24,597 nucleotides of DNA, taken from Collinsella sp. (lineage in GTDB: Bacteria; Actinomycetota; Coriobacteriia; Coriobacteriales; Coriobacteriaceae). The position numbers and the translations under genes are program-made. Shown piece by piece: positions 21,636-24,597 of this stretch. Positions within the stretch are counted from its first letter, which is position 1; each line of letters opens with the position of its first letter. The notes below the pieces were generated by a model. The model was not told the origin of the DNA. It made no database searches and saw only the letters and a program-made list of their open reading frames with translations. Where the stretch lies: positions 1-24,597 of the forward strand of contig JAUMSH010000035.1 in the NCBI GenBank assembly GCA_031292915.1. The letters run 5' to 3'.

Positions 21636-24401
21636 ATGGACCAGGACCGCCAAAACAGCCTACGCCGCGACGCGCAGAACACGGAGCGCGAGCAGGATTT
21701 TACGACCTACCGCACTGCCCAAAGCTCAAACGATATGGTGCCGACGGTTTTTCGCCGTGGCATCTACCGCACAATCCGAGGCAGTCTTAAGCGCTTCTTG
21801 TCAATCGTGGTCATCACCGCGCTTGGCGTGAGCGTGATGTGCGGCCTTAAGGCGGGTTGCGAGGACCTGTGCGATTCGGTTGACGCCTACTTCGACCAGC
21901 AAAATGTCTATGACATTAACGTGCAGTCGACCTATGGCCTGACCGACGATGATCTCGCCGCCATACAAGAGGTCGATGGCGTCGAAACGGCCGAGGGCAT
22001 CTACACCGAGACCGCCTACACCGCCGTGGGCACAACGCGCGAGCGCGTGGTCGTGCAGAGTCTCTCCAAGGAGAACATCGATCAGCCGGTGCTCGTGAAC
22101 GGCGATTTGCCCGAGAGCGCCGATGAAGTCGCGGTGACTTCGAAGTTCCTGAAGGCATCGGGCAAGAAAATCGGCGATACGGTGAGTTTTGCCGCCAATG
22201 ACGCGAGCTCGTCCAATCAAAGCGCCAAGGACCAGTTTGCCGCGGGCGATTACACCATTACGGCTGAGGTCCTCGACCCCACTGATGTAAGTTCTGACTC
22301 GACAGTCAACGCCTTTCGCGCTGCTTCGGCGGCGGACTATAAGTTCTATGTGAGCGAGGACGCCGCGACATCTTCTTCCTACTCCGCGGTCCACGTGATC
22401 GTCAAGGGAGCCAAGAGCCTCAACTCCTATTCGGATTCCTACGCGGCAAAGATCAATGAGGTCAAGGGCAATATCGAGAAGATCCGCGAGGAGCGTGAGA
22501 AGGCGCGCGCCCAGGAGCTGACGGTCGACACGCCGGCGAGCTTGGACGCGGCTGAGCGTCAGGCGAATATGCTCTTTGGGATTGAGCAGGACAACATCAA
22601 TCGCATGGCCGAGGGCAGCGACGAGCGTGCGCAGGCGCAAGCCGACCTGGATCAGCGTCGCGCCGCCGCCGATCAACAGTTTGCCGATGCCCGCGCCGAG
22701 CTTTCCGATCTGGGCGAATGCACCTGGTACATCCAGGACCGCGGCAACATCGCAAGCTACTCGAGCGTGGAGAGCGACAGCTCGTCAATTGAGGCCATCG
22801 CCACGGTGTTCCCGTTCATCTTCTTTATCGTCGCCGTGCTCATCAGCCTTACCACCGCCACGCGTATGGTCGAGGAGGAGCGCACGCTCATCGGCCTGTA
22901 TAAGGCACTCGGTTATTCGCGCGGACGCATCCTGTCCAAATACGTGGACTATGCGCTGTGGGCTTGTCTGATCGGCGGCGTGCTCGGCAACATCATCGGA
23001 TTTGTGGGCCTGCCGCTGTTCCTGTTTACGGTGTTCGACGACATGTACTCGCTGCCCCAGATGTTGCTTTCGTACGACATCGTGTCCTCGATCGTTTCGG
23101 TGGCGCTGTTTGCCGTGGGCGTGGTGGGCGCCACGATTATCGCCTGCCGCCACGAGATGGCCGAGACCCCAGCCTCGCTCATGCGTCCCAAGGCCCCGCG
23201 CGCCGGCTCGCGCATTCTGCTCGAGCATATCGGCTTTATCTGGCGCCGCATGGGCTTCTTAAACAAGGTCGCTGCACGCAACCTATTCCGCTACAAAAAG
23301 CGCGCCTTTATGACCATCTTCGGTATCGCGGGCTGTACGGCGCTTGTGATCTGCGGTATGGGCATCCGCGATACGTCGGTGGCGCTTTCGCCCAAGCAGT
23401 ACGGGCATATCACGCGCTACGACCTGCTGGCGGTCGCCAATCCCGACGATTTTTCACAGACGTGCGCGGCATTGGATGGGCGCAGCGCGTCCAATGATTC
23501 CAACGTGACCGTGACTTCGACGCTGCCGATTATGACCGACAACGTCACCTTTACATTTGGCGGCAAGAGCGAGACTGTGCAGCTGATCGTGGTGCCCGAT
23601 GACCGCACGAGTGACTTGGGCGATTACGTGCGTCTGGAGGATGAGTCCAAAGAACCGCTGCCTTTGCGTGACGGAGACGTGTATCTGAGCAAAAGTTCAC
23701 AGCTGGTGCTGGGGATTCAGCCGGGCGATACGGCTCACGTCCAGGATTCGTCGCTCAATGTTGCCAAGGTCAAAGTCAGCGACATTTCGCTTAACTATCT
23801 GGGCAACACGCTTTACATGACGCAGGGCACCTATGAGCGCACGTTCGGCCGAAGCGCGCGTCTTAACGGCATCTTTGCACTGCTCAAGGGTTCGTCGGCC
23901 GACCAGATTGCGTTTAGCAAGAATCTTAAGAGTGACGGTTGGCTTACGATTTCGAGTACGGCCGAGCATTGGGAAAACTATGAGGCGAACTTTACGATTA
24001 TCAATTCGGTCGTGGTGCTCGTGACCTTTATGGCGGCGTGCCTGTCGTTTGTGGTGGTGTTTACGCTGTCCAACACGAATATCTCCGAGCGCGAGCGCGA
24101 GCTGGCGACCATTAAGGTGTTGGGCTTCCGTCGCGGTGAGGTGCACCATTACGTCAACAAGGAGACGTTGATCCTCACGGCGATCGGCGCTGCGCTGGGC
24201 GTTCCACTGGGTGGTGCGTTGGCCGAGAGCTTTACGTACATCCTGCAGATGCCGTCGCTGTACTTTGACGTCGAGGTCGAGCCGCTAAGCTACGTGCTCG
24301 CCGTGGTGCTTTCCTTTGGCTTTACGTTTATCGTCAACCTCGCCACCAATCGTACCCTCAACAAGATCGACATGGTCGGGGCCCTCAAGAGCGCTGAGTA
24401 A
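21636..24401 (+). CDS. Large ABC permease with two FtsX domains
   Basis: Membrane partner of the preceding ATPase; probably exports a peptide, lipid or antibiotic, or acts on the envelope. 921 residues from ATG 21636 (GTG 21624 overlaps the ATPase gene and is possible). Topology is 1+3+1+3 membrane segments: about 53-70, 387-406, 440-467, 482-505, then 557-575, 788-811, 845-865, 884-902. FtsX features: ERTLIGLYKALGYSRG and ERELATIKVLGFRRGEV after the second segment of each half. The first outer loop (about 75-385) contains a long charged coiled-coil stretch (270-360) rich in Glu, Arg, Ala and Gln. Substrate is not evident. It is not the BceB layout, which has ten segments. Confidence 0.92.
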   Translation: MDQDRQNSLRRDAQNTEREQDFTTYRTAQSSNDMVPTVFRRGIYRTIRGSLKRFLSIVVITALGVSVMCGLKAGCEDLCDSVDAYFDQQNVYDINVQSTYGLTDDDLAAIQEVDGVETAEGIYTETAYTAVGTTRERVVVQSLSKENIDQPVLVNGDLPESADEVAVTSKFLKASGKKIGDTVSFAANDASSSNQSAKDQFAAGDYTITAEVLDPTDVSSDSTVNAFRAASAADYKFYVSEDAATSSSYSAVHVIVKGAKSLNSYSDSYAAKINEVKGNIEKIREEREKARAQELTVDTPASLDAAERQANMLFGIEQDNINRMAEGSDERAQAQADLDQRRAAADQQFADARAELSDLGECTWYIQDRGNIASYSSVESDSSSIEAIATVFPFIFFIVAVLISLTTATRMVEEERTLIGLYKALGYSRGRILSKYVDYALWACLIGGVLGNIIGFVGLPLFLFTVFDDMYSLPQMLLSYDIVSSIVSVALFAVGVVGATIIACRHEMAETPASLMRPKAPRAGSRILLEHIGFIWRRMGFLNKVAARNLFRYKKRAFMTIFGIAGCTALVICGMGIRDTSVALSPKQYGHITRYDLLAVANPDDFSQTCAALDGRSASNDSNVTVTSTLPIMTDNVTFTFGGKSETVQLIVVPDDRTSDLGDYVRLEDESKEPLPLRDGDVYLSKSSQLVLGIQPGDTAHVQDSSLNVAKVKVSDISLNYLGNTLYMTQGTYERTFGRSARLNGIFALLKGSSADQIAFSKNLKSDGWLTISSTAEHWENYEANFTIINSVVVLVTFMAACLSFVVVFTLSNTNISERERELATIKVLGFRRGEVHHYVNKETLILTAIGAALGVPLGGALAESFTYILQMPSLYFDVEVEPLSYVLAVVLSFGFTFIVNLATNRTLNKIDMVGALKSAE

Positions 24402-24436
24402 CCTACCAAAAAGGGACAGGTTTATTTTGGCAGGTT
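24400..24436 (+). repeat. REP-like palindrome, GGGACAG family, right of the exporter genes
   Basis: Arms AACCTACCAAAA (24400-24411) and TTTTGGCAGGTT (24425-24436) pair with one mismatch around the loop AGGGACAGGTTTA (24412-24424). It overlaps the last bases of the permease stop codon and is the inverted copy of 20844-20879. Confidence 0.8.
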
Positions 24437-24445
24437 TTATCTGGG

Positions 24446-24488
24446 CAAACGCCGGACAACCATTAGGTGGTCCGGCGTTTGTTGCTTT
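24446..24488 (+). terminator. Terminator after the exporter operon
   Basis: CAAACGCCGGAC (24446-24457) pairs perfectly with GTCCGGCGTTTG (24470-24481), with an ACC/GGT pair within the loop, followed by TTGCTTT. The remaining bases to 24597 show no gene. Confidence 0.75.
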
Positions 24489-24597
24489 GCCATCTTCTGC
24501 TCGCAGGCGTGGATGAGAGGCTCTCTTTAGCCTTCGAGATTGGGCTTGAATGGGTCGTATGCCACAAAACGGGCCTATCTACTACGTTTAATTGGAT

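Overview
The window is a dense bacterial chromosome segment of high GC. Most genes use ATG or GTG starts with purine-rich ribosome binding sites. The gene content (sucrose PTS with two GH32 enzymes, DegV, pyruvate formate-lyase activase, a threonine/aspartate cluster, a two-component system beside a MacB/FtsX-type exporter) and the abundant intergenic palindromes suggest a gut Coriobacteriia, most likely Collinsella or a close relative. This taxonomic call is an inference from style and memory, not from a search. No rRNA, tRNA, CRISPR array, integrase or intact insertion sequence was seen.

Layout. 1-4056: sucrose/fructoside uptake and cleavage, made of the 3' part of a GH32 enzyme, a sucrose-family PTS EIIBC and a second GH32 enzyme (probable sucrose-6-phosphate hydrolase). 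4333-9065: single housekeeping genes on the + strand, namely DegV/FakB-type lipid-binding protein, PflA, a membrane-anchored serine beta-lactamase-like protein, MTA/SAH nucleosidase and the GTPase YsxC/EngB. 9066-11760: a less GC-rich accessory patch with an overlapping small-protein/XRE-regulator pair, and a membrane protein with cysteine repeats divergent from a small XRE repressor that has a near-ideal operator palindrome. 11936-17232: threonine and aspartate-family synthesis, with thrB and thrC on the - strand and lysC and asd on the + strand. 17233-17976: 744 bases without a gene, packed with palindromes and a three-copy tandem repeat. 17977-24401: an O6-alkylguanine-DNA alkyltransferase, then an OmpR-type regulator and histidine kinase (4-base overlap), then an ABC ATPase and a 921-residue two-FtsX-domain permease.

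Function. The PTS brings in a phosphorylated fructoside that the GH32 enzyme(s) hydrolyse. LysC and Asd make aspartate semialdehyde, and ThrB and ThrC turn homoserine into threonine; homoserine dehydrogenase is not in the window. The two-component system probably controls the adjacent exporter.

The most unusual content is between the genes. Three nested palindromes (11761-11941, 12831-12942, 17245-17374), all abutting aspartate/threonine genes, have unrelated but well-paired stems while sharing short sequences at the same two internal-loop positions. This is the pattern of a structured element under structural constraint. A second set of three shorter palindromes (6198-6240, 20844-20879, 24400-24436) shares a 13-nt loop built on GGGACAG with different stems, like REP elements moved by a transposase acting elsewhere. 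Two further large palindromes (6272-6338 and 17639-17810) belong to neither set.
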